In this document: positions 31,848 to 39,720 of the stretch, one piece after another
Layout of the letters: every line of letters starts with the position of its first letter
Position numbering within the stretch: position 1 is the stretch's first letter
NCBI GenBank assembly: GCA_023262185.1
Contig: JALRDO010000008.1
Coordinates: 1-64,000, forward strand
Length of the DNA stretch: 64,000 nt
Reading direction: 5' to 3'
From: Flavobacteriaceae bacterium
GTDB lineage: Bacteria > Bacteroidota > Bacteroidia > Flavobacteriales > Flavobacteriaceae
The notes under the pieces: model-generated
The model's input: only the letters and a program-made list of their open reading frames with translations
Database searches by the model: none
Told to the model about the DNA's origin: nothing
Program-made: the position numbers and the translations under genes

Positions 31848-32589
31848 GCTTGCCATCAAGGTTTTTGATGAAAAGACTTAGTGGGCCCATTCGGTGTCTT
31901 GTGGCAAAAGGCACACCACTAACTATTTCATAGTCTTCCCAGCTGGCCTTCACTCCTCCTATAGGAATAATAGACACCCACATTTTAAATGCGGTCGGAC
32001 GATAGGTGTCATCCAGTAGCCATAAATAGCTATCTCCTGGGGTTACCCCGCCAGTGGTATGGGTTACCAGTAAGGCTTTTGTGCCGTTTTCTGTGTTAAC
32101 GACTCTTCGCTCAACCCCCTTATCGTACACTTTGTAGGGAGCCGCAAGCCAATAGCTGTCGTTGTAGAAATACGCAATGGCTTTGTCGATCAACGCCTGC
32201 TTCTTTTCGACGGCCTTTCCGTTTTGATAAGCCTCTGAATTTGAAAGGTCGTCTAGGTCTAAAGCAGCTTGATAATCGCCCCATGAAACATCAACCTTGT
32301 TTGCTGCTTTATTCCACAGATAGTAGTGTCCGCCATAAGAGAACGAGATCGTCTTGAGTTGATTGAACCCCTCCACATTAAGAGCGCTTAACATCTGATT
32401 AGCGAGCGCGTCAGCTTCGGGCCCTTCGGTTCCTTCGGGTATAGGGGCCGATAATGCATAGACTAATAGTGCACCTACCACTATTAGGCTCAAAAAGATG
32501 GCTGCGGCCTTTTTTAAATTTTTTCCCAATTTGCTTGCCACACCTACAGGTTGGGTGTTTTTATGTCGGAGTTGATTTTTTATTCCCAT
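31831..32589 (-). CDS. Unknown membrane-anchored periplasmic protein
   Basis: A 252-residue protein with a basic N-terminus and one membrane segment near residues 30-50 (AAAIFLSLIVVGALLVYAL), leaving about 200 residues outside. The outer part has strands such as ISFSYGGHYYLWNKAANKV, DSYLWLLDDTYRPTAFKMWV and GVPFATRHRMG, in the style of LolA/LppX-like lipid-binding folds, but I cannot assign a family. There is no lipobox. No operon partner is visible: the gene converges on the barrel protein and lies 64 bases from DUF418. Confidence 0.7.
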   Translation of the reverse strand: MGIKNQLRHKNTQPVGVASKLGKNLKKAAAIFLSLIVVGALLVYALSAPIPEGTEGPEADALANQMLSALNVEGFNQLKTISFSYGGHYYLWNKAANKVDVSWGDYQAALDLDDLSNSEAYQNGKAVEKKQALIDKAIAYFYNDSYWLAAPYKVYDKGVERRVVNTENGTKALLVTHTTGGVTPGDSYLWLLDDTYRPTAFKMWVSIIPIGGVKASWEDYEIVSGVPFATRHRMGPLSLFIKNLDGKPKTTD

Positions 32590-32652
32590 GGAAAATCCTT
32601 TGGTTCGAGTCCATCAGGAGGAGCAACTTATAATGATATAACCGTTATACTT

Positions 32653-33813
32653 TTATGGTGAGGCGGGTTTTCTTTTTTGAGTTTTTCTATAAACCATCTC
32701 GACTGATTCCCTCCAAATAAATTCAACAGGGCCACGTTTAAATTTTTTAAGCCAGAAATAACTAAACAATGATTGTATTCCAAAAAACACAATAGCTACA
32801 AAGTAAGTTTCACCAATTGTGAGTTTTCCAAATAAATTAAACGTATTAGTTAGGTGATAAAAGAACAATAAATAGAGAAGTGACTGAAAAATATAATTTG
32901 TTAAAGCGGTTTTACCTACATAAACAAACACCTTTATCCCCTTTTTAATTAGTGTGCTTTGATACAAGAACCTTATTAGCGCTAAATAAAATAAACTATG
33001 AAAAACCATTCCTCCAGCAATGACAGGAGGAATCCATAATAAGTTTACAGATAATTCTAGTTGACTACTAACTACTAAATGAAAAATATAGCTTGATGAA
33101 AAGCCGATAAGTCCTGTAATTATAAAAAACTTTAATTGGTTTTGATTGAACCCTTTATTAGTAAAAAAATTAAATTTTCCAAGGATTATGCCTACGGCCA
33201 TGTTTCCTAAAGCATAGGAAAATGTTATTGGAAGGTCTTTCAAGAAATTAGACCAGGGGTTCATTATAAAATTAATTTGAAGATATCGCATTAAAGAGTT
33301 TGTTAAAGGAAATTCGTCATTTAGGGCGTAATCATAGTCATAGATTTGCCATCCCAAAGCACTATTAGCAATAAACAAGAACCCGGTGACAATTACTATT
33401 AATATTGAAGATAAAATCACGAGTCTTTTTACGGACCAATTTCTTAAAAGAAGAAGTATTACTCCGCTTGTTGCATAGGTCATAATGATGTCGCCATTCC
33501 ACAATAAATAAGAGTGAACGGTAGCTATAATCATGAGGACAACCATTCTAATTATAAAGTAATTACTGAATTGTTTTCCTTTTGTTTTGTGATTTGAGTA
33601 TTGAACATAAAACCCAAACCCAAATAGCATTGAAAAAATAGCTATGAATTTTTTTGCAATTAAAAAATTAGATAAAAAGAGAAAGGTTTCATCTAACGTT
33701 CCGCTTATTAGGTTTGGAGCAATAGGAATATTTGCTAATAAAACTCCCAAAAGAGCAATTCCTCGAATTGAATCAACAAGTTCAATTCTACTAATATTTG
33801 AATTGGTCTTCAT
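32653..33813 (-). CDS. DUF418 family membrane protein
   Basis: A 386-residue inner-membrane protein with about 10 hydrophobic segments. It opens RIELVDSIRGIALLGVLLAN, the typical DUF418 start, and ends with the C-terminal DUF418 core VGKTALTNYIFQSLLYLLFF, then SYFWLKKFKRGPVEFIWRE. Its function is unknown; the family belongs near membrane acyltransferases. The gene is strikingly AT-rich compared with its neighbours (many AAA, TTA, ATT codons) and lies beside tRNA-Met, so it was probably acquired. Confidence 0.88.
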   Translation of the reverse strand: MKTNSNISRIELVDSIRGIALLGVLLANIPIAPNLISGTLDETFLFLSNFLIAKKFIAIFSMLFGFGFYVQYSNHKTKGKQFSNYFIIRMVVLMIIATVHSYLLWNGDIIMTYATSGVILLLLRNWSVKRLVILSSILIVIVTGFLFIANSALGWQIYDYDYALNDEFPLTNSLMRYLQINFIMNPWSNFLKDLPITFSYALGNMAVGIILGKFNFFTNKGFNQNQLKFFIITGLIGFSSSYIFHLVVSSQLELSVNLLWIPPVIAGGMVFHSLFYLALIRFLYQSTLIKKGIKVFVYVGKTALTNYIFQSLLYLLFFYHLTNTFNLFGKLTIGETYFVAIVFFGIQSLFSYFWLKKFKRGPVEFIWRESVEMVYRKTQKRKPASP

Positions 33814-33829
33814 AGAAATTAAGTTTTAA

Positions 33830-34133
33830 AATTATTTGTGCTGCACCTTTGAATCCCCGGGGAGGTTAATTAATAATAGCCCTTCAAATCATACCCCACA
33901 AATTTCTGCATTAATTCATCACAAACTCATGTTGTTCCCGTGTTTATGTACACATTTTAATCAGAAGGATTCTTAGAATTATAAGACCGGTCCCAAATGG
34001 GACCGAAACTTTAGTGTTCTCTGGTTGGTTCGGGACCAAAATGAGCCATATCTAAATCTTTTCCCGAATGAAAATCAATGAGTTGAGCGCCTATTATTGA
34101 TACCCATAGTGATACCTAAATCACATTTTCGGG
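33830..34133. other. Non-coding AT-rich stretch between DUF418 and tRNA-Met
   Basis: About 300 bases with no supportable gene. It contains CCCCGGGG near 33856, a perfect inverted repeat CGGTCCC-AAAT-GGGACCG at 33988-34005, and a further GGGACC about 25 bases later. On the minus strand a 34-codon stretch without stops ends at 34011 (DFHSGKDLDMAHFGPEPTREH); it has no ATG at a sensible place and could be a gene remnant. Confidence 0.5.
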
Positions 34134-34177
34134 AAAAAAAGAACCCTAACTTCCTCATCTGTAAGGAGTTAGGGTTT
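34134..34177 (-). terminator. Rho-independent terminator after tRNA-Met
   Basis: On the minus strand a 10-bp perfect stem (34142-34151 with 34167-34176, AACCCTAACT type) is followed closely by seven T. It begins 8 bases after the tRNA 3' end. Confidence 0.85.
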
Positions 34178-34185
34178 CTCTTGGG

Positions 34186-34259
34186 TGGTCCCACCTGGGC
34201 TCGAACCAGGGACCAACTGATTATGAGTCAGCTACTCTAACCAACTGAGCTATAGGACC
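34186..34259 (-). tRNA. tRNA-Met (CAT anticodon)
   Basis: The minus strand folds as a complete cloverleaf of 74 bases: acceptor GGTCCTA with TGGGACC, D-arm GCTCAGTTGGTTAGAGT, anticodon stem CTGA with TCAG around the loop CTCATAA (anticodon CAT), and T-arm CCTGGTTCGAGCCCAGG. CCA is not encoded in full (CCC follows A). The CAT anticodon could also be the isoleucine tRNA modified by TilS; elongator methionine is more likely from the overall sequence. It is not an initiator, because the first acceptor pair is G-C. Confidence 0.93.
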
Positions 34260-34342
34260 AAGCGGGCGCCAAAATTAGTGTTATTTTTTTCGTGTTCCAA
34301 GACTAAAAACCGTGCTCACTGAACGAGGACGCTTATTATCGC

Positions 34343-34350
34343 TATTTTTG
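34343..34350 (+). promoter_or_regulatory. -7 box of rbfA, ending 4 bases before the start
   Basis: TATTTTTG ends only 4 bases before the rbfA ATG at 34355. The transcription start would fall at about the A of the ATG, so the mRNA should be leaderless. Confidence 0.55.
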
Positions 34351-34354
34351 CCCC

Positions 34355-34747
34355 ATGGAAAGTGAAAGACAGCGAAAAGTCGCATCTGTAATCCAGAGAG
34401 ACCTGGCCGACATCTTTAGAAAATCGGCAAGTGAGTATCCAGGAAAGGGGTTGCTTATATCGGTTTCAGCCGTCAAAGTCACGGTCGACATGGCGATCGC
34501 TAAAGTGTATTTAAGCATCTTTCCGACTGATGGGGCGAAGAGCATACTTGAAGGTATCACTTCTAACGCTCCACTCATCAAACACGAGCTAGCTCAGCGC
34601 ACAAAAAACCAAATGAGACGGGTGCCTGAATTGCTCTTCTACATTGACGACTCTATTGAGCTGGCCGAAAAAGTAGAACGATCTCTTAAAGGAGCCGACA
34701 ACCCCATTCAAGATCCTTCGCTTCTCGTAAGACGCAAGAAAAAGTGA
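34355..34747 (+). CDS. rbfA: 30S ribosome-binding factor A
   Basis: Binds the 30S subunit late in assembly and helps mature 16S rRNA. The 130-residue protein has ESERQRKVASVIQRDLADIF at the start, then VSAVKVTVDMAIAKVYLSIFP, HELAQRTKNQMRRVPELLFYID and the acidic DDSIELAEKVERSL, all typical of RbfA. Its stop overlaps the GTG start of the next gene (GTGA), coupling the two. Confidence 0.95.
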   Translation: MESERQRKVASVIQRDLADIFRKSASEYPGKGLLISVSAVKVTVDMAIAKVYLSIFPTDGAKSILEGITSNAPLIKHELAQRTKNQMRRVPELLFYIDDSIELAEKVERSLKGADNPIQDPSLLVRRKKK

Positions 34748-35925
34748 AGGCGGCTGTTTACATCGCCTGGCGTTATCTCTTCTCAAAAAGCCAACAAAGC
34801 GTTGTTAATCTTATTGCTTACATCACGCTATCGGTGATCGTTGTGGCCACCGCCGCACTGCTAATTGTGCTTTCTGCTTTTAGTGGACTCAAAGAATACA
34901 GCCTGTCTTATGCAGAACAGAGCGGTCCTGAATATACTGTGGTTGGCGAAAAAAATGGGGTGTTTGAGATAGCGCCCGAACAAGTTGGGTGGCTCATAGA
35001 TGCGGACATAGAGGTTACTCCGCTTCTTAAAAAACAGGCGGTGATCCAATGGGACGAAGGTACTGCGGTTGGTTGGTTTGAGGGGTATCCGCTGGGTGCA
35101 GGTGCTAGTGGTGCGCTACTCTATGGCGTTTCTGAACCCTCTAAAGATAGTTTGCTCATTAATCTGGCTCTTTATCGACAAAGTGGGCTTCATCCTGACG
35201 ACTCAAGAGCGCTTTCTGTGAGCGTGCCCAAGCGCAGCGATCGCGCACTTTCTGTTGGGGTCGGAAGCTCACCCCTCAATACAGCCTCTGGACGCGTTAG
35301 TGGCGTGTTTCAATCCGCTGCGTCCGACCAGGCCCCTATTGTTGTGTTAGATTATTCAAGAGCGTTAGGTCTGCTGGGGCTTAATCAGGGATGGTGGGTT
35401 ACGCAGCTCAATTTGTCAAACCCCTCGCTTGACGAAAGTGAATTAAGGGTTTTGGTGGCACAAGTCTTTGGCGAAGCGGTTGTGCTGCGATCAAGAGCAG
35501 AGTCTAATGCGGCCCTCTTTAAGCTGCTCAATTCTGAATATGTCGCTACCTATGTCATCTTTACCCTCATTTTGATCTTGGCGCTATTTAATCTGGCCGG
35601 CGCTCTAAACGTAATTCTCTTAGACAAACAACAGCAGCTACCTGTATTTAAACAGCTTGGAATGACTCCGGCGGCCATACGAACGGTGTTCTTTTTGCTC
35701 GGATGGTTTCAGGTGGCCTTTGGAACCCTTGTGGGTGTCTTGCTAGGGGCTTCAATCGTTTGGATGCAAGCTCTTTTTGGGTGGGTCAAGGTGGCGCCAG
35801 GTTTAGCGTATCCGGTATCGTTAGAGTTTTCTCAGATCAGCTTAGTGGCCGTAACCTTGTTGGTTCTTGGAGCTATAAGCTCTTCTGTGGCCCTTCTCGT
35901 GGCCCCGCCGCTTAAACGGTGCTAA
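34744..35925 (+). CDS. FtsX-like ABC transporter permease (LolC/LolE type)
   Basis: A 393-residue inner-membrane protein with one membrane segment near residues 20-45, a long periplasmic domain of about 200 residues, and three C-terminal segments starting near 265, the FtsX/MacB/LolC layout. N-terminal ARYLFSK-like AWRYLFSKSQQSVVNLIAYI is typical of LolC/E-type permeases, which move lipoproteins to the outer membrane. No ATPase gene is adjacent. It starts with GTG, overlapping the rbfA stop. It overlaps the convergent dusB by 14 bases. Confidence 0.85.
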   Translation: MKAAVYIAWRYLFSKSQQSVVNLIAYITLSVIVVATAALLIVLSAFSGLKEYSLSYAEQSGPEYTVVGEKNGVFEIAPEQVGWLIDADIEVTPLLKKQAVIQWDEGTAVGWFEGYPLGAGASGALLYGVSEPSKDSLLINLALYRQSGLHPDDSRALSVSVPKRSDRALSVGVGSSPLNTASGRVSGVFQSAASDQAPIVVLDYSRALGLLGLNQGWWVTQLNLSNPSLDESELRVLVAQVFGEAVVLRSRAESNAALFKLLNSEYVATYVIFTLILILALFNLAGALNVILLDKQQQLPVFKQLGMTPAAIRTVFFLLGWFQVAFGTLVGVLLGASIVWMQALFGWVKVAPGLAYPVSLEFSQISLVAVTLLVLGAISSSVALLVAPPLKRC

Positions 35926-36916
35926 CTGAAAAGTCGTGGTCGGCAAACCTCATGCGCGCCTCCTCTAGGGCTTCAAATACTTCTTCAGAGGTTTCTGAGC
36001 TGACCATCTTCATGCGAAGCTCTTTAAAGTTCGGAATGCCTTTGAAATAGTTGGTGTAATGTCTTCGCGTCTCGTAAACAGCGAGCTTCTCACCCTTCCA
36101 GTCTATAGACATCTGAAGGTGTCTCTTGGCTGCTTCAACCCGAGCCTCCATGTCTACTGGTGCTAAATAAGTGTTGTGTTTTAAATAGTGCTTAACCTCT
36201 GCGAAAAACCATGGGTTGCCAATCGAGGCGCGTCCTATCATGGCGCCGTCGAGTCCGAATTCGTCTCGCATGCTCTTGGCGGCCTCGGGGGTTGCAACAT
36301 CGCCATTTCCGAAAACCGGAATATGCATTCTTGGGTTGTTTTTAACCTCTGCGATCGGCTTCCAGTCGGCATCACCCTTATACATCTGAACCCTCGTTCT
36401 TCCGTGAATAGAGATCGCTTTTATTCCGACGTCTTGCAGGCGTTCGGCCACCTCTACAATTCGAATAGAGTCACTATCCCAGCCCAATCTTGTTTTCACG
36501 GTTATCGGCAACTTGGTGCGCTTGACAATCGCCTCTGTCAACTTCACCATCAGCGGAATGTCTCTCAAGATTCCTGCACCTGCGTTTTTACAGACGACCT
36601 TTTTTACAGGGCACCCGAAGTTAATGTCTATAATGTCTGGTCCGGTCTGCTCTACGATGTCTACAGCCTCTAACATGGAGTCTAGCTCGGCACCAAAGAT
36701 TTGAATGCCTACTGGCCGTTCTTTTTCATAAATGTCAAGCTTGATAGTAGACTTCGAGGCGTTACGAATAAGCCCTTCTGAAGAAATAAACTCGGTGTAC
36801 ACCAAGTCTGCCCCTTGCTCTTTACACAGCGTCCGAAACGGAGGGTCGCTCACGTCTTCCATCGGCGCTAGCAATAGCGAGAATTCTGGCAAACTTATTT
36901 CTCCGATTTTTGGCAA
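35912..36916 (-). CDS. dusB: tRNA-dihydrouridine synthase B
   Basis: A flavin enzyme that reduces uridines in the D-loop of tRNA. The 334-residue protein has LLAPMEDVSDPPFRTLCKEQGADL, then DINFGCPVKKVVCKNAGAG with the catalytic cysteine, KTRLGWDSDS, SIHGRTRVQMYKGDADW and FGNGDVATPEAAKSM. It starts with TTG (MPKIGEISLPEF); an in-frame ATG exists only at the internal APMED, which is too late. It is divergent from lepA. Confidence 0.94.
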   Translation of the reverse strand: MPKIGEISLPEFSLLLAPMEDVSDPPFRTLCKEQGADLVYTEFISSEGLIRNASKSTIKLDIYEKERPVGIQIFGAELDSMLEAVDIVEQTGPDIIDINFGCPVKKVVCKNAGAGILRDIPLMVKLTEAIVKRTKLPITVKTRLGWDSDSIRIVEVAERLQDVGIKAISIHGRTRVQMYKGDADWKPIAEVKNNPRMHIPVFGNGDVATPEAAKSMRDEFGLDGAMIGRASIGNPWFFAEVKHYLKHNTYLAPVDMEARVEAAKRHLQMSIDWKGEKLAVYETRRHYTNYFKGIPNFKELRMKMVSSETSEEVFEALEEARMRFADHDFSVSTV

Positions 36917-36933
36917 GAGCTCAAGATTTACCG

Positions 36934-36941
36934 CAAAATTA
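36934..36941 (-). promoter_or_regulatory. -7 box of dusB
   Basis: TAATTTTG on the minus strand, 17 bases upstream of the dusB TTG start and only 5 bases from the oppositely oriented lepA box, so the two promoters overlap. Confidence 0.5.
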
Positions 36942-36946
36942 TGGAT

Positions 36947-36954
36947 TATCTTTG
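36947..36954 (+). promoter_or_regulatory. -7 box of lepA
   Basis: TATCTTTG, ending 33 bases before the lepA ATG. It is back to back with the dusB box at 36934-36941. Confidence 0.55.
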
Positions 36955-36987
36955 TTCCCCTGAAGAATAGCGCTATTGGCGACTTGT

Positions 36988-38784
36988 ATGAAGAACATTC
37001 GCAACTTTTGTATCATCGCTCATATTGACCATGGAAAAAGCACCTTGGCCGATCGCTTATTAGATTCGACGGGCTCTGTAACAGAGCGTGAGAAGCAAGA
37101 TCAGCTTCTCGACAACATGGACCTAGAACGAGAGCGCGGTATCACCATCAAGAGTCACGCGATTCAAATGAATTACACTTATAAGGGAGAGCACTACGTG
37201 CTCAACCTCATCGATACCCCTGGTCACGTTGACTTCTCTTATGAAGTTTCGCGATCAATCGCTGCCTGTGAAGGGGCGCTTTTGATTGTTGATGCCGCAC
37301 AAAGCATACAAGCACAAACCATTTCTAACCTTTATCTAGCCTTAGAAAATGACCTTGAAATCATTCCGGTGCTTAATAAAGTTGATTTGCCGAGTGCTAA
37401 TCCCGAAGAGGTAACCGATGATATTGTTAATCTTTTGGGCTGTTCTCCAGATGAGGTGATCCACGCGAGCGGAAAAACCGGGTTCGGAATAGAAGATGTG
37501 TTGGCGGCCATTATTGAGCGTATTCCTGCTCCTAAAGGAGACCCTGAGGCGCCTCTTCAAGCTCTGGTGTTTGACTCAGTATACAATCCGTTTAGGGGCG
37601 TAGAGACCTATTTCAGGGTCATCAACGGAAGCATTAAAACTGGTGGGCGCATCAAATTCATGGCGACGGGAAAAAGTTATTTCGCAGATGAAATTGGGGC
37701 CCTTAAGCTAAAGCAGGAGAAACGAAGCGAAGTAAACACGGGTGATGTAGGCTATCTCATCACCGGGATCAAAGATGCGCGCGAGGTAAAGGTGGGTGAT
37801 ACCATTACGTTAACAGAGCGTCCTTCTACCGAAATGATCTCGGGTTTTGAAGAAGTAAAACCTATGGTGTTTGCAGGAATCTACCCTGTTGATACCGAAG
37901 ATTACGAAGAATTGCGCTCTTCTATGGAGAAGCTGCAGCTCAATGACGCCTCGCTTGTGTTTGCTCCTGAAAGCTCTGCGGCCCTTGGGTTCGGATTTCG
38001 TTGCGGATTCCTAGGCATGTTGCACATGGAGATTGTTCAAGAGCGCCTTGAACGCGAATTTGACATGACCGTGATCACCACCGTTCCCAACGTGAGTTAT
38101 CACGCCTACACCAAAAAGGATCCTGAAAAGGCTGTAATCGTAAACAATCCGTCAGACCTTCCTGAGCCTTCGGTGCTCGACCGGGTCGAAGAGCCCTACA
38201 TTAAAGCTTCGATTATTACCAAGGCTGATTTTGTCGGAAATGTAATGTCACTGTGCATCGACAAGCGCGGTGTGATCACCAACCAGTCTTATTTAACCCC
38301 AGAGCGCGTAGAGCTGAACTTTGACATGCCGTTAGCTGAGATCGTTTTTGATTTTTACGATCGTCTGAAAACCATTTCTAAGGGCTACGCCTCTTTTGAC
38401 TACAGCCCTATCGGAATGCGGGAGTCTAAGTTGGTGCGGGTTGACATTCTTCTCAACGCACAATCGGTTGACGCTTTGTCGGCGCTAGTACACTTCGACA
38501 ACGCCCACAACATCGGCAAAAAGATGTGTGAAAAACTCAAAGAGCTGATTCCAAGACAGCAGTTTGACATTCCTATTCAGGCTGCTATCGGAGCAAAGAT
38601 CATTTCTCGAGAAACGATAAAGGCCTTGAGAAAAGATGTTACTGCCAAGTGTTACGGGGGGGATATTTCAAGAAAACGCAAACTGCTTGAAAAACAAAAG
38701 AAGGGTAAAAAGCGCATGCGCCAAATTGGTAATGTAGAGATTCCTCAGCAAGCCTTTATGGCCGTATTAAAGCTTAACGACTAA
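36988..38784 (+). CDS. lepA: Elongation factor 4 (LepA)
   Basis: A ribosome-associated GTPase, able to back-translocate the ribosome. The 598-residue protein has [16 protein letters not shown] (P-loop), [34 protein letters not shown], and the LepA-specific C-terminal domain ending [17 protein letters not shown] use the ATG at 36988 (MKNIRNFC), the family start, not the TTG 12 bases earlier. Confidence 0.98.
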   Translation: MKNIRNFCIIAHIDHGKSTLADRLLDSTGSVTEREKQDQLLDNMDLERERGITIKSHAIQMNYTYKGEHYVLNLIDTPGHVDFSYEVSRSIAACEGALLIVDAAQSIQAQTISNLYLALENDLEIIPVLNKVDLPSANPEEVTDDIVNLLGCSPDEVIHASGKTGFGIEDVLAAIIERIPAPKGDPEAPLQALVFDSVYNPFRGVETYFRVINGSIKTGGRIKFMATGKSYFADEIGALKLKQEKRSEVNTGDVGYLITGIKDAREVKVGDTITLTERPSTEMISGFEEVKPMVFAGIYPVDTEDYEELRSSMEKLQLNDASLVFAPESSAALGFGFRCGFLGMLHMEIVQERLEREFDMTVITTVPNVSYHAYTKKDPEKAVIVNNPSDLPEPSVLDRVEEPYIKASIITKADFVGNVMSLCIDKRGVITNQSYLTPERVELNFDMPLAEIVFDFYDRLKTISKGYASFDYSPIGMRESKLVRVDILLNAQSVDALSALVHFDNAHNIGKKMCEKLKELIPRQQFDIPIQAAIGAKIISRETIKALRKDVTAKCYGGDISRKRKLLEKQKKGKKRMRQIGNVEIPQQAFMAVLKLND

Positions 38785-38829
38785 GCAATATTTAGTACCT
38801 TCAGAAACTCGCTGAAAAAGCTGTTTCTA

Positions 38830-39720
38830 ATGTCTGTTAGCACAAATTCTTCTTCTCCCGTACTGTTCAAAAAGGTGCTTTTTGGGTTTGCTTTTTCGCC
38901 AAACCTTGAAAACAATTTATACGAGGTGTTCAGGGTGTGTCGCTTTCTGGGCGCTGAACTCACGCTTTTACACGTGGGGGCCTGCACCGAAAATAAGAAG
39001 GTTGCGCTGTCTGCTTTACTCCATCAAATACCCGACGCTCAAGTGGTGAGCGAGGTGCTGTGGAAAGAGGGAGACCCTTTTCAAACGATTTACAATCAAT
39101 GTGTCGTCCTCGATATCGACCTCCTTATGATTGGCGCTCAGCGCCATGAGGCTCTTTTTAGATTTTATGTGGGGTCGGTCGCCCGAAAACTCACCCGCCG
39201 AGTAAATTGTTCGGTGCTGTTGTTGACCAATGCTTCACGAGAGCGTGTTCCATGCAAGCATGTAGTGGTTAATGGGGTACTTTCAGACTACACTGCCGAC
39301 GCCATCAATGCCGCCTTCTTTGTAGGGCAACGACTCGGTGCACGCCAACTCACCATCGTAGAAGAAATCGCGCCAAACAAAGTTCAAGTAGCTGTTGACG
39401 ACGACCGGTCTCTAGTGAAATCTCTGCGAAAAAAACATCAACTAGAGCTACAAGAAGATGAGAGGGTGCGTTCTATTGTGTCGGCAGTTCCGACGTCTTA
39501 TAAAGAAGGCCTCTCGTATAGAACACAGCCTATATTCGGTAAAAGGGGCTATTCTATAGGTCATTATGCCGAAATAAGTCGAGCAGATCTGCTGGTGTTG
39601 AACGCTGAAAAACACACCTCAATATTCAAGCGAATAATTACGCGGGACATTGAGTTTATATTGTCTGACCTTCCCTGTGAGCTACTAATCATCAGGCCTA
39701 AAAAAGAGCAGAATGCCTAA
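38830..39720 (+). CDS. Universal stress protein family, two tandem domains
   Basis: A 296-residue cytoplasmic protein with two USP domains. The first begins VLFGFAFSPNLENNLYEV and has LLMIGAQRHEALFRFYVGSVARKLTRRVNCSVLLL, the nucleotide-loop region of USPs. The second is weaker (HVVVNGVLSDYTADAINAAF) and ends DLPCELLIIRP. It overlaps the SulP transporter by 8 bases, an arrangement also seen elsewhere in the phylum, suggesting it regulates or serves the transporter; this is inference. ATP binding by each domain cannot be judged from sequence alone. Confidence 0.87.
   Translation: MSVSTNSSSPVLFKKVLFGFAFSPNLENNLYEVFRVCRFLGAELTLLHVGACTENKKVALSALLHQIPDAQVVSEVLWKEGDPFQTIYNQCVVLDIDLLMIGAQRHEALFRFYVGSVARKLTRRVNCSVLLLTNASRERVPCKHVVVNGVLSDYTADAINAAFFVGQRLGARQLTIVEEIAPNKVQVAVDDDRSLVKSLRKKHQLELQEDERVRSIVSAVPTSYKEGLSYRTQPIFGKRGYSIGHYAEISRADLLVLNAEKHTSIFKRIITRDIEFILSDLPCELLIIRPKKEQNA

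Noticed and set aside
36188-36673. 161-codon open frame opposite dusB
   Set aside because: Overlaps the clear dusB motifs and has no protein-like features; similar shadows lie opposite pdxA (25125-25610) and sdhA (19453-19896).
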